NCBI GenBank assembly: GCA_009780675.1 | Contig: WQZP01000019.1 | Location: 1-47,475, forward strand | Reading direction: 5' to 3' | Length of the DNA stretch: 47,475 nucleotides | Source: Spirochaetaceae bacterium | Lineage (GTDB): Bacteria > Spirochaetota > Spirochaetia > CADAEX01 | Part shown: piece by piece, positions 1-7,288 of the stretch | Numbering within the stretch: position 1 is the stretch's first letter | Layout: each line of letters begins with the position of its first letter | Notes under the pieces: generated by a model | The model's database searches: none | Told to the model about the DNA's origin: nothing | The model's input: only the letters and a program-made list of their open reading frames with translations | Translations under genes and position numbers: made by a program

Positions 1-141
1 GACTTCCTTGTTTTCAGATGCCCATATTTCCGGACATACTCCGCTCGGCATACCCCGCTTCTGCAACTCTGTTCCTGTTGCTCCGTCAAGAACAAGAATT
101 TTATTTTTAAGCAATTCCAAAAATATTTTTTTATCTGCCAT
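1..141 (-). CDS. metH: Methionine synthase N-terminus (partial, runs off left edge)
   Basis: Only the first 47 codons are in the window. The translation contains ILVLDGATGTELQKRGMP, the start of the homocysteine S-methyltransferase barrel found at the N-terminus of cobalamin-dependent methionine synthase. This domain binds homocysteine and zinc and accepts the methyl group from methylcobalamin. The ATG at 141 is preceded on the minus strand by an AAGGA Shine-Dalgarno. The gene lies 27 bases downstream of a stand-alone reactivation-domain gene on the same strand, which supports MetH over a simple homocysteine methyltransferase such as MmuM or BHMT. The cobalamin-binding parts are outside the window, so the exact MetH architecture is inferred. 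Confidence 0.8.
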   Translation of the reverse strand, partial: MADKKIFLELLKNKILVLDGATGTELQKRGMPSGVCPEIWASENKEV

Positions 142-168
142 GTTTTTTCCTTATCTAAATATCAGTAT

Positions 169-795
169 TTAAGAAATCCCTGTTAGCGCAATAACCGATT
201 TTTGCGGTATAAGCATAAAACCTGGTGTTATATCAACTCCGATTTTTTTCATCTCAAGCAAATCATAAAAAACTTTTTGCGTTTCAAGAGAGAGGTCTCC
301 ATATCCCGGAGAAAATCTTTTGGAAAAAAGTTTTTCTGATTTTCTTATAAGTTCTTTATTATAAAAGGATACAATATAATCAAGCCCGCTATCTACAATT
401 TCACCTGCTGCTGCATCAAAAACAACAGCTTTTGTCATATTTTCTTTCTGTTCTTTTTCTATAAGATCCATTATCTGATTACTGCATGTTATTCCAATTA
501 CAAGAATTTTCTTTGCTCCGGAGATAAATTTGTAAAACGAGCTACTTGTTATCTCGATTTTTTCTCTCCTGCTGCTTTCGGGATATATCAGAATTTTCCC
601 ATCATCTGTTGTATCTAAATTACATTCCAGCGTAACACCTCTAAGTTTCACAAGAGATGCTGCTTCGTTTATCCAGCTTATGATCTCTTTTCTGGCTGCT
701 TCATCAAGTTCTGTTTGATTTTGCTTATAGCCAAGCCTTGAGAAAATAACCTTGTGGTCAGGGCGGGGTATTATATTATCAATATACCTGAGCAT
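169..795 (-). CDS. Stand-alone MetH reactivation-domain protein
   Basis: A 208-residue protein whose C-terminal half reads RFSPGYGDLSLETQKVF and then VDITPGFMLIPQKSVIAL. This is the signature of the vitamin-B12-dependent methionine synthase activation domain, which binds S-adenosylmethionine and reductively re-methylates oxidised cob(II)alamin. In E. coli the domain is fused to the C-terminus of MetH. Here it is a separate gene directly upstream of and co-directional with metH (27-base gap), so it probably acts as a separate subunit. The middle part has an alternating hydrophobic pattern consistent with the core fold. No Shine-Dalgarno precedes the ATG at 795, and a possible -10 box lies only 5 bases upstream, so the message may be leaderless. 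Confidence 0.82.
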   Translation of the reverse strand: MLRYIDNIIPRPDHKVIFSRLGYKQNQTELDEAARKEIISWINEAASLVKLRGVTLECNLDTTDDGKILIYPESSRREKIEITSSSFYKFISGAKKILVIGITCSNQIMDLIEKEQKENMTKAVVFDAAAGEIVDSGLDYIVSFYNKELIRKSEKLFSKRFSPGYGDLSLETQKVFYDLLEMKKIGVDITPGFMLIPQKSVIALTGIS

Positions 796-800
796 GACAT

Positions 801-830
801 ACTATACTATGGATGGGTTCTGTTTTTCAA
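801..830 (-). promoter_or_regulatory. Possible promoter of the metH-reactivation operon
   Basis: On the minus strand TTGAAA (complement of 825-830), an 18-base spacer and TATAGT (complement of 801-806) resemble a housekeeping promoter. The -10 ends 5 bases before the ATG at 795, so transcription would begin at or next to the start codon. Read by eye only. Confidence 0.4.
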
Positions 831-988
831 TGGAATGGACATGACAGGGAAGGGAAGCTGTATCAATAACATCGGCTAAATAAAAATAGCTGCTGATTTG
901 TGCAGATTTTCACGTATTATTAAAAAATTTCATGAAAAATCTGAAGCGCCATGCATCTTTATGCAGTTATAAGGTGTGGAGAACAAAA

Positions 989-1546
989 ATGAATGAATTG
1001 CAAAGTATAAAATCAATGATTTATGAAATACGCGGATATCAGGTCATGCTGGATATGGACTTGAGTAAAATTTACCAAGTGGAAACAAGGGTGCTGAATC
1101 AGGCGGTCAAGCGCAATATAGAACGTTTTCCGCCTGAATTCATGTTTCAGTTGACAGCAAAAGAGTATGATTTCTTGGGATCGCAATTTGCGACCTCAAA
1201 CTTGAAGTCACAAATTGTGACTTCAAGTTGGGGAGGGCGGCGTAAACTTCCTTTTGTTTTTACTGAGCACGGCGTAATAATGTTATCTTCTGTTTTGAGC
1301 AGCAAAGTTGCTATACAAATAAATGTAGCAATTGTCAAAGCTTTCATAGATATGCGGCGTTATATTACCAAACCAGCACATGAAAAATTGGTTGATTTAG
1401 AAAAAGTCTTAATGTTGCACATAGACGACACAAGTCACAATTTTGTAGAACATGCGGCAATAATCAATGAAATTATAGGCACATTGAATAATATGATTGA
1501 AACTCCTCCGGAGCCAAAACGAAAAATAGGTTTTAAGTCTGATTAA
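989..1546 (+). CDS. ORF6N-domain DNA-binding protein
   Basis: A 185-residue protein with an N-terminal ORF6N domain: IYEIRGYQVMLDMDLSKIY, then RFPPEFMFQLT and FTEHGVIMLSSVLSS. The family is found in phage anti-repressors and in many bacterial mobile or accessory regions and is thought to bind DNA. The C-terminal tail (about 130-185) is predicted helical. The start at 989 is chosen because GTGGAG sits just upstream; an earlier in-frame ATG at 932 has no ribosome site. Residues about 67-85 hold a duplicated motif (SQFATSNLK / SQIVTSSWG) whose DNA is a perfect inverted repeat. A truncated second copy follows immediately. The gene stands alone between metH-associated genes and a surface-protein gene, as expected for an accessory insertion. 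Its target is unknown. Confidence 0.8.
   Translation: MNELQSIKSMIYEIRGYQVMLDMDLSKIYQVETRVLNQAVKRNIERFPPEFMFQLTAKEYDFLGSQFATSNLKSQIVTSSWGGRRKLPFVFTEHGVIMLSSVLSSKVAIQINVAIVKAFIDMRRYITKPAHEKLVDLEKVLMLHIDDTSHNFVEHAAIINEIIGTLNNMIETPPEPKRKIGFKSD
1199..1229. repeat. Perfect 15-bp inverted repeat inside the ORF6N gene
   Basis: Arms 1199-1213 (AACTTGAAGTCACAA) and 1215-1229 are exact reverse complements around a single central base. A second small palindrome, TCGCAA-T-TTGCGA, lies just upstream at 1181-1193. The arms encode part of the duplicated SQ..TS motif. Confidence 0.9.
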
Positions 1547-1567
1547 TATAAAATTCTATATAACTAT

Positions 1568-1769
1568 TTCCTGCTCGAATTTATGTTTCAGTTGACAGAA
1601 AAAGAGTGTGAATCTTTGAAGTCACAATTTGAGACTTCAAACTTGAGGTCGCAAGTTGCGACCTCAAGTTGGGGCTGTATTATATTGATAAAAATCAACA
1701 TTGACAGCCCAAAAACCATGTTGTACATTAGAATGTATGGGAAAGGGTTTTTTCAAAAAAATCAATAGT
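1568..1769 (+). pseudogene. Truncated second ORF6N copy
   Basis: The frame containing 1583 translates to EFMFQLTEKECESLKSQF and on to SQVATSSWG. It matches the middle of the upstream ORF6N gene without gaps over about 103 bases (1131-1233 against 1572-1674). Similarity stops abruptly after TSSWG, where the conserved continuation GGRRKLPFVFTEHG is replaced by unrelated codons ending at a stop at 1769. The N-terminal third of the domain is also missing. This looks like the remnant of a duplicated gene or of a recombination event, not a functional protein. Confidence 0.7.
1640..1670. repeat. Second perfect 15-bp inverted repeat, in the ORF6N remnant
   Basis: Arms 1640-1654 (AACTTGAGGTCGCAA) and 1656-1670 are exact reverse complements around one base. 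Relative to the copy at 1199-1229, two positions differ in each arm and both pairs of changes keep the pairing intact. Confidence 0.9.
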
Positions 1770-1784
1770 TTTGACTCGCCTGGC

Positions 1785-2957
1785 ATGATTGTTGCAAACA
1801 AACTTCTTTTAAGTAAAAGAATTTATACGTTACTCGCAATAATGTTACTCCTTTCTTCTGCCTGCATATTTATTTCTTGTCCTAATCCCATGGTAGCGTG
1901 GATTCTTGCCAAAGATGATGAATCCAAAGATGATGAATCCAAAGATGATGAATCCAAAGATGCGGGTATTGGTAGCGGTATTGTCAGAATGAATGTTGCA
2001 AGTATTGAAGAATTTAACTCTGCTCTTGACAGTATCAGAACCGGTGGAAATGGCAAGAACTATGTTATAAATATTACTGGTAACATCGATGGTATAACGC
2101 CGCTAACTGCAGCTTTAACCGGTGACACAGGTTTTGGCTTGGCAGAGAATATTGCTATAACACTTACAGGAAACGGTACACTTAATACAGCTGATGCTAA
2201 TGGTGGTATGCTCAGGGTCGGTGGTGGACAGAAGCTTGTTATAGATGGGAACTTAACTTTAAATGGGCGGAGAAGTGGACAGAATGGACATGCTGGTGAT
2301 AACATTAGCACTGCAATTATTTTCGTACAAACCGATGGAATACTCATATTAAAAAACGGGATTATCACAGGCAATACTACTAGCCAGATAGGAGCTGTTG
2401 GCGGAGTACAATTAGGCGCAAATTCTTCTTTTATTATGGAAGGAGGAGAAATCAGCGGAAATGAAGCTTCTCAACGAGGCGGCGGTGTAACGACTGCTAG
2501 TAACTCAGCCTTTACTATGAATGGTGGAATTATCAGCGGAAACACTGCTGGTTCACAAGGCGGCGGTGTGGTAGTTAGCAGTAACTCAACTTTTAATATG
2601 AATAGCGGAACTATCACTGGGAATACTTCGAATGCTGGTGGTGGTGGTGTATTAGTTCAAGGAACTTTTAACATGGCAGGCGGGAGTATCACTTCTAATA
2701 TAGCGCGACAGTCAGGTGGTGGTATTGCTATTAATAACGATGGAACTTTTTCAAAAACCGGTAATTCTGTTATAACAGGTTTTGCTGATGATACTGTAAA
2801 TGGAAATGTGGTGAGAGACAATGCTGGCGGTATAATAGACAACATGGGGCATGTTGTGAGTCTTACTTCTACAACACCAGCAAGAAGAAGAGAAATTACA
2901 GCAGGAGCGGGAGTTAATATAAGCTGGGATGGCACTACTGCTGTTGGATTTGATTGA
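1785..2957 (+). CDS. Putative lipoprotein with Gly-rich beta-helix-like repeats
   Basis: The protein is 390 residues from the ATG at 1785. A basic N-terminus and hydrophobic stretch lead to a lipobox-like ACIFISC, giving a predicted lipoprotein exported across the inner membrane. Next comes an acidic linker with KDDES in three tandem copies. Roughly residues 70-350 carry repeats of the kind GG.ISGN.A...GGGV, alternating with FTMNGG, typical of right-handed beta-helix surface proteins (pectate-lyase-like or Pmp-like). No enzyme active site is apparent, so an adhesin or surface structural role is more likely than a lyase, but this is inference. The start is uncertain: 1785 gives the best signal peptide but has no clear Shine-Dalgarno, and an in-frame ATG lies at 1737. 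The neighbouring ORF6N remnant and GC-rich block mark this as variable DNA. Confidence 0.68.
   Translation: MIVANKLLLSKRIYTLLAIMLLLSSACIFISCPNPMVAWILAKDDESKDDESKDDESKDAGIGSGIVRMNVASIEEFNSALDSIRTGGNGKNYVINITGNIDGITPLTAALTGDTGFGLAENIAITLTGNGTLNTADANGGMLRVGGGQKLVIDGNLTLNGRRSGQNGHAGDNISTAIIFVQTDGILILKNGIITGNTTSQIGAVGGVQLGANSSFIMEGGEISGNEASQRGGGVTTASNSAFTMNGGIISGNTAGSQGGGVVVSSNSTFNMNSGTITGNTSNAGGGGVLVQGTFNMAGGSITSNIARQSGGGIAINNDGTFSKTGNSVITGFADDTVNGNVVRDNAGGIIDNMGHVVSLTSTTPARRREITAGAGVNISWDGTTAVGFD
1915..1959. repeat. 15-nt tandem repeat, three copies (KDDES)
   Basis: GATGATGAATCCAAA repeats three times head to tail in the linker after the lipobox-like cysteine. Fifteen bases is a multiple of three, so gain or loss of copies would keep the reading frame and change linker length. 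Confidence 0.85.
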
Positions 2958-2989
2958 ACGGGGAATAACCAGCTTCGTGTGAGGCTGAT

Positions 2990-3169
2990 TATTTGGATAG
3001 CAGTAAGGGCTGGGGCTGGGTTGTTTCGGCGTCTAATGGCACCGCGCAATGACGCGCGCGGGCGGGTGTGCGGAAAAAAAAGGGAGGCGCCTCTGGAGGG
3101 TGTCCTTTTTTTCGTACACACAGGTCCCGCGATGTTTGTATTGGCACGCTGCTGTTTGCGCTCGGTTTT
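2990..3169. repeat. GC-rich block with a large imperfect hairpin, no gene
   Basis: The 3' flank of the beta-helix gene is much richer in G and C than its surroundings. It contains an imperfect inverted repeat, with about 3067-3085 pairing with about 3103-3120 (an A-run/T-run stem) around the perfect palindrome GAGGCGCCTC. The block sits between convergent genes. It could be a dispersed element or a bidirectional terminator. Short open frames here have no recognisable protein features. Confidence 0.45.
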
Positions 3170-4732
3170 TTAGTATGATGCAAAAAACATCTCAACCATT
3201 TCCATATCAACTTCTTTTGGTTCCACTATAGAGTTATCCGCTGTAAGGGTAAAGAGCTTTTTTTGCTGAAGTATTCTTTTTCTGAGCGCCTGGTCGTTAC
3301 TTCCGGATAAATCATCTCCTTTTTTAAGAAAATTGATTGTTCTTGAAATTCTGAATGCTGTTATAAGCTGCTTTGTGGAAAGTGTATTATTCCATGGGAA
3401 TGCAGAACTCCCTCTGCATAGCACTGGAACAATATTATCCAGGAATTGATTTGTATTAAATCCCAAAAGCCCAGGCACAGCATAAAACATGGAAATACCC
3501 GAAATACCCGGAGTTTTTGCGAGAAAAAGCAAAGAATCTACTGTTTTTTCCGGAGAATCAGAATCAAGCCCAGCTAAAAAATATGTTACAGCAGGAACTT
3601 TTTTTGCCTCAAGCAGAAAAAGAATTTTTTTAAGCTTTCCCAAATCATATTCCCTTTTTTGAGATTCAGTAACGTCTTTATCTGACGATGTTAGTGTAAA
3701 ATTAAATTGCCTGAAATTATAATCATTTATAAGCGTAGTGCATATATCCTCATCAAGAAGCATATAGTCAAGACCGTTTTCTGCAGAAAAAAATACTCTC
3801 TCCGCCGGAGCCCCGGTTTTGATAAAAAATTCTTTTATTATTTCAAGTTGTTTTAAAAAAACAGATTTGTCGCAAAGCATATTATCATCTTCGATATTTA
3901 TAAATATTTTTTTATTTTTATGATTTTCAAAAACAGCTTTCATGCTTGCAAGAGTTTCTTTTAATGCTGTTGGCTCTGATTTTCTAAAACCTCTTCCATG
4001 TGTAATAAAATTAGAACAAAACCTGCACTTTTTAAAACACCCGCGTGAAAGCATGAGCGAAACGCAGAGACTATTTTTATCTGTATATGCTATCCCAACT
4101 GATGGGGTAAAATCTCCTGCTTTGGTGTGACATTCCCTGAATCTGCTTTCAGGAAGGATAAAATCGCGCGAATTGTGTGGACCGCGAGAATCGCGAGAAA
4201 TACCCGAAGCAATGATTTCTCCCAAGTCTGCCCGCGTACGCGTATACCAATCAAAAAAAATCTCAGCCTCGCCAGTAATCGCAAAATCAAAATATTCTTT
4301 AAAATATTCAGGAAATACAGAAACACCTGCGCCGCAGGCAATAATTTTAATGCCCGGCTTTATTTTTTTAAAACTTGCTGCAAAAGTTATTGCTGAATCT
4401 GCATAACAATACGCAAAAAGAGAGACAAACACAGCGCTATAATTCCCTGCAGCAATAATAGAAACGCATTTATCTATATCATACCCAAAATGAGTATAAG
4501 ATGTAAAAAAAGAGCAACTCCCTCTTTCTTCCGGCATTATATACTTATTAAGATAACTTATTGGTTTGGGTATCTCTATTTTATGCTTAGCCCCTTTTGT
4601 AAAATCAAAAATACTTGTATTAAAACCAGCTTTAGTCAATATTTCTGCCCCTTTGATGGCTCCAAGTGAAGCAAATCTGCGCTGCGAAAAGTAAAAATCT
4701 TCAACAGGGGGGATTACTACAGCAACATTCAT
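3170..4732 (-). CDS. B12-binding-domain radical SAM protein
   Basis: A 520-residue protein. Residues 1-170 resemble a cobalamin-binding Rossmann-type domain as found before many radical SAM domains, although no DxHxxG motif is obvious. The radical SAM cluster motif is SRGCFKKCRFCSNF with C232, C236 and C239 (CxxxCxxC), which holds a 4Fe-4S cluster and cleaves S-adenosylmethionine. The rest resembles the barrel of this superfamily. The substrate is unknown; relatives include methyltransferases and methylthiotransferases. It starts at ATG 4732 and is the only gene on its strand here, convergent with the beta-helix gene and divergent from the secreted protein at 4786. A Ser/Arg-rich stretch at about residues 178-200 looks like a family-specific loop. 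Confidence 0.78.
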   Translation of the reverse strand: MNVAVVIPPVEDFYFSQRRFASLGAIKGAEILTKAGFNTSIFDFTKGAKHKIEIPKPISYLNKYIMPEERGSCSFFTSYTHFGYDIDKCVSIIAAGNYSAVFVSLFAYCYADSAITFAASFKKIKPGIKIIACGAGVSVFPEYFKEYFDFAITGEAEIFFDWYTRTRADLGEIIASGISRDSRGPHNSRDFILPESRFRECHTKAGDFTPSVGIAYTDKNSLCVSLMLSRGCFKKCRFCSNFITHGRGFRKSEPTALKETLASMKAVFENHKNKKIFINIEDDNMLCDKSVFLKQLEIIKEFFIKTGAPAERVFFSAENGLDYMLLDEDICTTLINDYNFRQFNFTLTSSDKDVTESQKREYDLGKLKKILFLLEAKKVPAVTYFLAGLDSDSPEKTVDSLLFLAKTPGISGISMFYAVPGLLGFNTNQFLDNIVPVLCRGSSAFPWNNTLSTKQLITAFRISRTINFLKKGDDLSGSNDQALRKRILQQKKLFTLTADNSIVEPKEVDMEMVEMFFASY

Positions 4733-4785
4733 AATCAGCTATGATATTGATTTAAGAATTATCCTGCAATACCGATAGATTTATT

Positions 4786-5214
4786 ATGATAAAATATAAA
4801 AATATTATTATATTATTTATACTTTTTTTTACAGCTTTTTCGGCATTTTCCAGAGAGCTTATAAGCGAGGAAATTAGAAGCAACAATGGCCGGGTAGACA
4901 GATGGATTTACTTAAAATCAGATGGCGGACTCATAGTAGAGGCTGATAATAATTTTGACGGCGTAATTGATTATTTTCTTGAAACAGATGCAAGCGGAAA
5001 CAAGATTTTTGAATCAATTGATTCTAATTTCAATGGTGTTATGGACACTTTTTTCTATTATGAGAATGGCGTACTTGTCAGAAAAGAGATAGATAGCAAT
5101 TCTGACGGCCAAATCGATATGTGGATCTATATTGAAGAAGGTGTTTATGTTGTAAGAATTGAGCGCTCTACAAATAATGATGGTGTAATTGATTTTGTAA
5201 GACGTTATAGGTAA
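4786..5214 (+). CDS. Secreted protein with Asp/Asn-rich calcium-site-like repeats
   Basis: A 142-residue protein with an N-terminal signal peptide (residues 1-22, ending FSAFSR). Four spaced motifs follow: DNNFDGVIDYF, DSNFNGVMDTFF, DSNSDGQIDMWI and STNNDGVIDFV. Each has the D.(N/D).DG.ID pattern of EF-hand or dockerin-type calcium loops, about 35 residues apart and separated by aromatic beta-strand-like segments. Calcium binding is therefore plausible but not proven, and no enzymatic residues are apparent. It lies 15 bases upstream of the rRNA methylase gene on the same strand and may be co-transcribed, though no shared function is evident. I do not recognise a named family. Confidence 0.65.
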   Translation: MIKYKNIIILFILFFTAFSAFSRELISEEIRSNNGRVDRWIYLKSDGGLIVEADNNFDGVIDYFLETDASGNKIFESIDSNFNGVMDTFFYYENGVLVRKEIDSNSDGQIDMWIYIEEGVYVVRIERSTNNDGVIDFVRRYR

Positions 5215-5229
5215 TATTTTTTCTTGGTT

Positions 5230-5994
5230 ATGGAAGCAATTACAGGATTTCATGCTATAGAAGAGGCTTTGAAAAACTTAACTCTATCTGCCTGCCCCGA
5301 CAAAAATAGGGGCAAGCTTTATATAACCGGAAAGCATAAACGGCATGATATTATTGCAGCAATTGCGCATGAAAAAAAAGTCAAAGTTATAAAAACAGAT
5401 CAAAAAGAAATTGATTCTTTTTCAAACGATAGTGATAACAGAGGAGCAGTTCTTCTGTTGTCTGCCAAAAGAAACAGCAGAGTAAAGCATCAGTCTTTAA
5501 AAAATTTCCTGGATATAATAAATAAAAATAACTCAATTGTCCTGCTTCTTGATGGAATAACAGACCCGCATAATTTTGGAGCTATTTTAAGATCCGCAGA
5601 CCAGTTTGCTGTTGATCTTGTCATAATACCTGGAAAAAGGAGCGCAGGTGAAAACGCAACTGTAAGAAAAACATCTGCAGGCGCATCAGAATATGTTTCT
5701 GTTATAGAGGATAATCTTGCCAGAAGCATAGATGCTTTAAAGAAAAACAACTTCTGGGTATATGGGGCTGATATGGATGGGAAACCATGCATGATACAGG
5801 ACTTAAAAGGGAGAATAGCTCTTATTCTTGGAAGTGAAGGGAAAGGTATTTCAAGGCTTCTTGCGGAAAAATGCGATGGTCTTATAAAAATACCGTCTTA
5901 CGGGCGTGTTGATTCTTTTAATGTCTCTGTAGCGTGCGGCATATTGCTTTATGAAGTTATCAGGCAGCAATCAGGAGAACAATCTGTTAAATAG
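5230..5994 (+). CDS. rlmB: 23S rRNA (guanosine-2'-O-)-methyltransferase, TrmH/SpoU family
   Basis: A 254-residue SpoU-family enzyme of RlmB type, which methylates the 2'-O of G2251 in the 23S rRNA P-loop using S-adenosylmethionine. The N-terminal part (1-90) has the substrate-binding fold, starting EAITGFHAIEEAL. SpoU motif 1 is DPHNFGAILRSADQF at about 112-126 with the catalytic Arg. Motif 2 is LILGSEGKGIS at about 198-208. Motif 3 is IPSYGRVDSFNVSVACG at about 220-236, where the usual SLNVS reads SFNVS. The deep knot fold is inferred from these motifs. The start is uncertain between TTG 5224 and ATG 5230, neither with a good Shine-Dalgarno; the ATG is preferred. It converges on purD. Confidence 0.85.
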   Translation: MEAITGFHAIEEALKNLTLSACPDKNRGKLYITGKHKRHDIIAAIAHEKKVKVIKTDQKEIDSFSNDSDNRGAVLLLSAKRNSRVKHQSLKNFLDIINKNNSIVLLLDGITDPHNFGAILRSADQFAVDLVIIPGKRSAGENATVRKTSAGASEYVSVIEDNLARSIDALKKNNFWVYGADMDGKPCMIQDLKGRIALILGSEGKGISRLLAEKCDGLIKIPSYGRVDSFNVSVACGILLYEVIRQQSGEQSVK

Positions 5995-6028
5995 GTTCTG
6001 AACCAAAAATGAAATATTGTTCTTGACT

Positions 6029-7288
6029 TTAAATCTCTCTCTCAAAGAATTTTTTCCCAATATCGTGTCTGTAAAAACTGTCTTTGAAATAAACTTCCTC
6101 TGCTGCAACATACGCATTTTTATTTGCAGTAATTATATCCTGCCCAAGTCCTACTACAGAAAAACACCTGCCACCGTTAGTTACTACATTATTCTCATCA
6201 TCAAACCTGGTAGATGCGTGAAAAATAACAACATATTTTTCTTTAAAACGGGGGAGGTAATCTACAGGAAGCCCTTTTTCATATTCACCTGGATAGCCAC
6301 CTGCTGCTATTACAACACATATAGCTGTATCTGTAGATATTTTCAAAGGAAAAGATTTTATATCACCCTGTATAATGGCTTCGCAGAAATCGCCAAAATC
6401 CGAAAGAATAAGAGGGATAAGAGCTTGCGCTTCCGGGTCCCCGAATCTTACATTATATTCAAGTAACTTTGGCCCCTGAGCTGTGATCATAAGTCCAAAA
6501 TAGAGAATCCCTTTATAGCTAAGCCCTTCATCTGCCATACCTTTAAAAGTAGGCTCAATAATCTCTTTTTTTATTGTTTCAAGCATTTGAGCTGAAAGGG
6601 AAGGTACAGGGCATATTGCGCCCATTCCACCGGTATTGGGGCCTTTATCATCATCATAAGCTTTTTTAAAATCTGCGCATGGAGGGAGGATTATATAATT
6701 TTTGCCATCGGAAAACGTAAATATTGTGACTTCCCAGCCTACAAGATATTCTTCAATAAGCAATTTGTCGTTTTTTAAAATATCAAGCCCGAATTCAAGA
6801 AGTTTTGCCTTATCATCAGATTCAAGGACCCCTTTTCCTGCTGCAAGCCCGCTTTTCTTTATTACAATTTTTCCATTTCTTGCGTTTATCTCATTTTCAA
6901 ATTCTTTAGGAGAATCGATTTCAATGGCAGATGCTGTAGGGATATTATATTTATGCATGAAGTTTTTTGAAAAAGCCTTGCTTGATTCAAGCATTGCAGC
7001 AGCTTTGTGCGGCCCTATAGCTCCTATTCCTGCTGCCTGCAGCTCATCAACAACACCTGCGGCAAGTGGCGCTTCGGGGCCAACAAAAACATAATCTATC
7101 CCATATTTTTTACATATATCTATTACCATTTGACTATTGCAGGGATCAATGTCAGGAATATTTTCTGCTATATCATCGGTACCTGCATTTCCGGGAGCAA
7201 CGTAAAGACCTGTAATGCTTTTACTTTTTGAAAAACTCCATGTAATTGCATGCTCTCTTGCCCCTGCTCCTAAAACCAGAACTTTCAA
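6029..7288 (-). CDS. purD: Phosphoribosylamine-glycine ligase
   Basis: A 419-residue protein of normal length for PurD (GAR synthetase), which joins 5-phosphoribosylamine and glycine with ATP. The N-terminal domain starts KVLVLGAGAREHAI. GPEAPLAAGVVDEL follows near residue 70. The ATP-grasp region includes KKSGLAAGKGV and the diagnostic NTGGMGAICPVP. The C-terminal domain has LEYNVRFGDPEAQ, which contains metal-binding residues. Its start overlaps the end of purN by 4 bases (ATGA-type), a sign of translational coupling. It is the last gene of the tatD-dusB-purFMND run and converges on rlmB. Confidence 0.96.
   Translation of the reverse strand: MKVLVLGAGAREHAITWSFSKSKSITGLYVAPGNAGTDDIAENIPDIDPCNSQMVIDICKKYGIDYVFVGPEAPLAAGVVDELQAAGIGAIGPHKAAAMLESSKAFSKNFMHKYNIPTASAIEIDSPKEFENEINARNGKIVIKKSGLAAGKGVLESDDKAKLLEFGLDILKNDKLLIEEYLVGWEVTIFTFSDGKNYIILPPCADFKKAYDDDKGPNTGGMGAICPVPSLSAQMLETIKKEIIEPTFKGMADEGLSYKGILYFGLMITAQGPKLLEYNVRFGDPEAQALIPLILSDFGDFCEAIIQGDIKSFPLKISTDTAICVVIAAGGYPGEYEKGLPVDYLPRFKEKYVVIFHASTRFDDENNVVTNGGRCFSVVGLGQDIITANKNAYVAAEEVYFKDSFYRHDIGKKFFEREI

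Noticed and set aside
1199-1670. CRISPR-like array
   Set aside because: The repeats are palindromic and coding, with no regular unique spacers and no cas genes nearby.
1701-1784. Longer N-terminus of the beta-helix lipoprotein from a TTG
   Set aside because: The extra residues run through the tail of the ORF6N remnant, have no ribosome site, and would bury the signal peptide.
2979-3231. Several overlapping short ORFs in the GC-rich block
   Set aside because: They lie in hairpin DNA with mutually overlapping frames on both strands and no protein features, consistent with open frames by GC bias.
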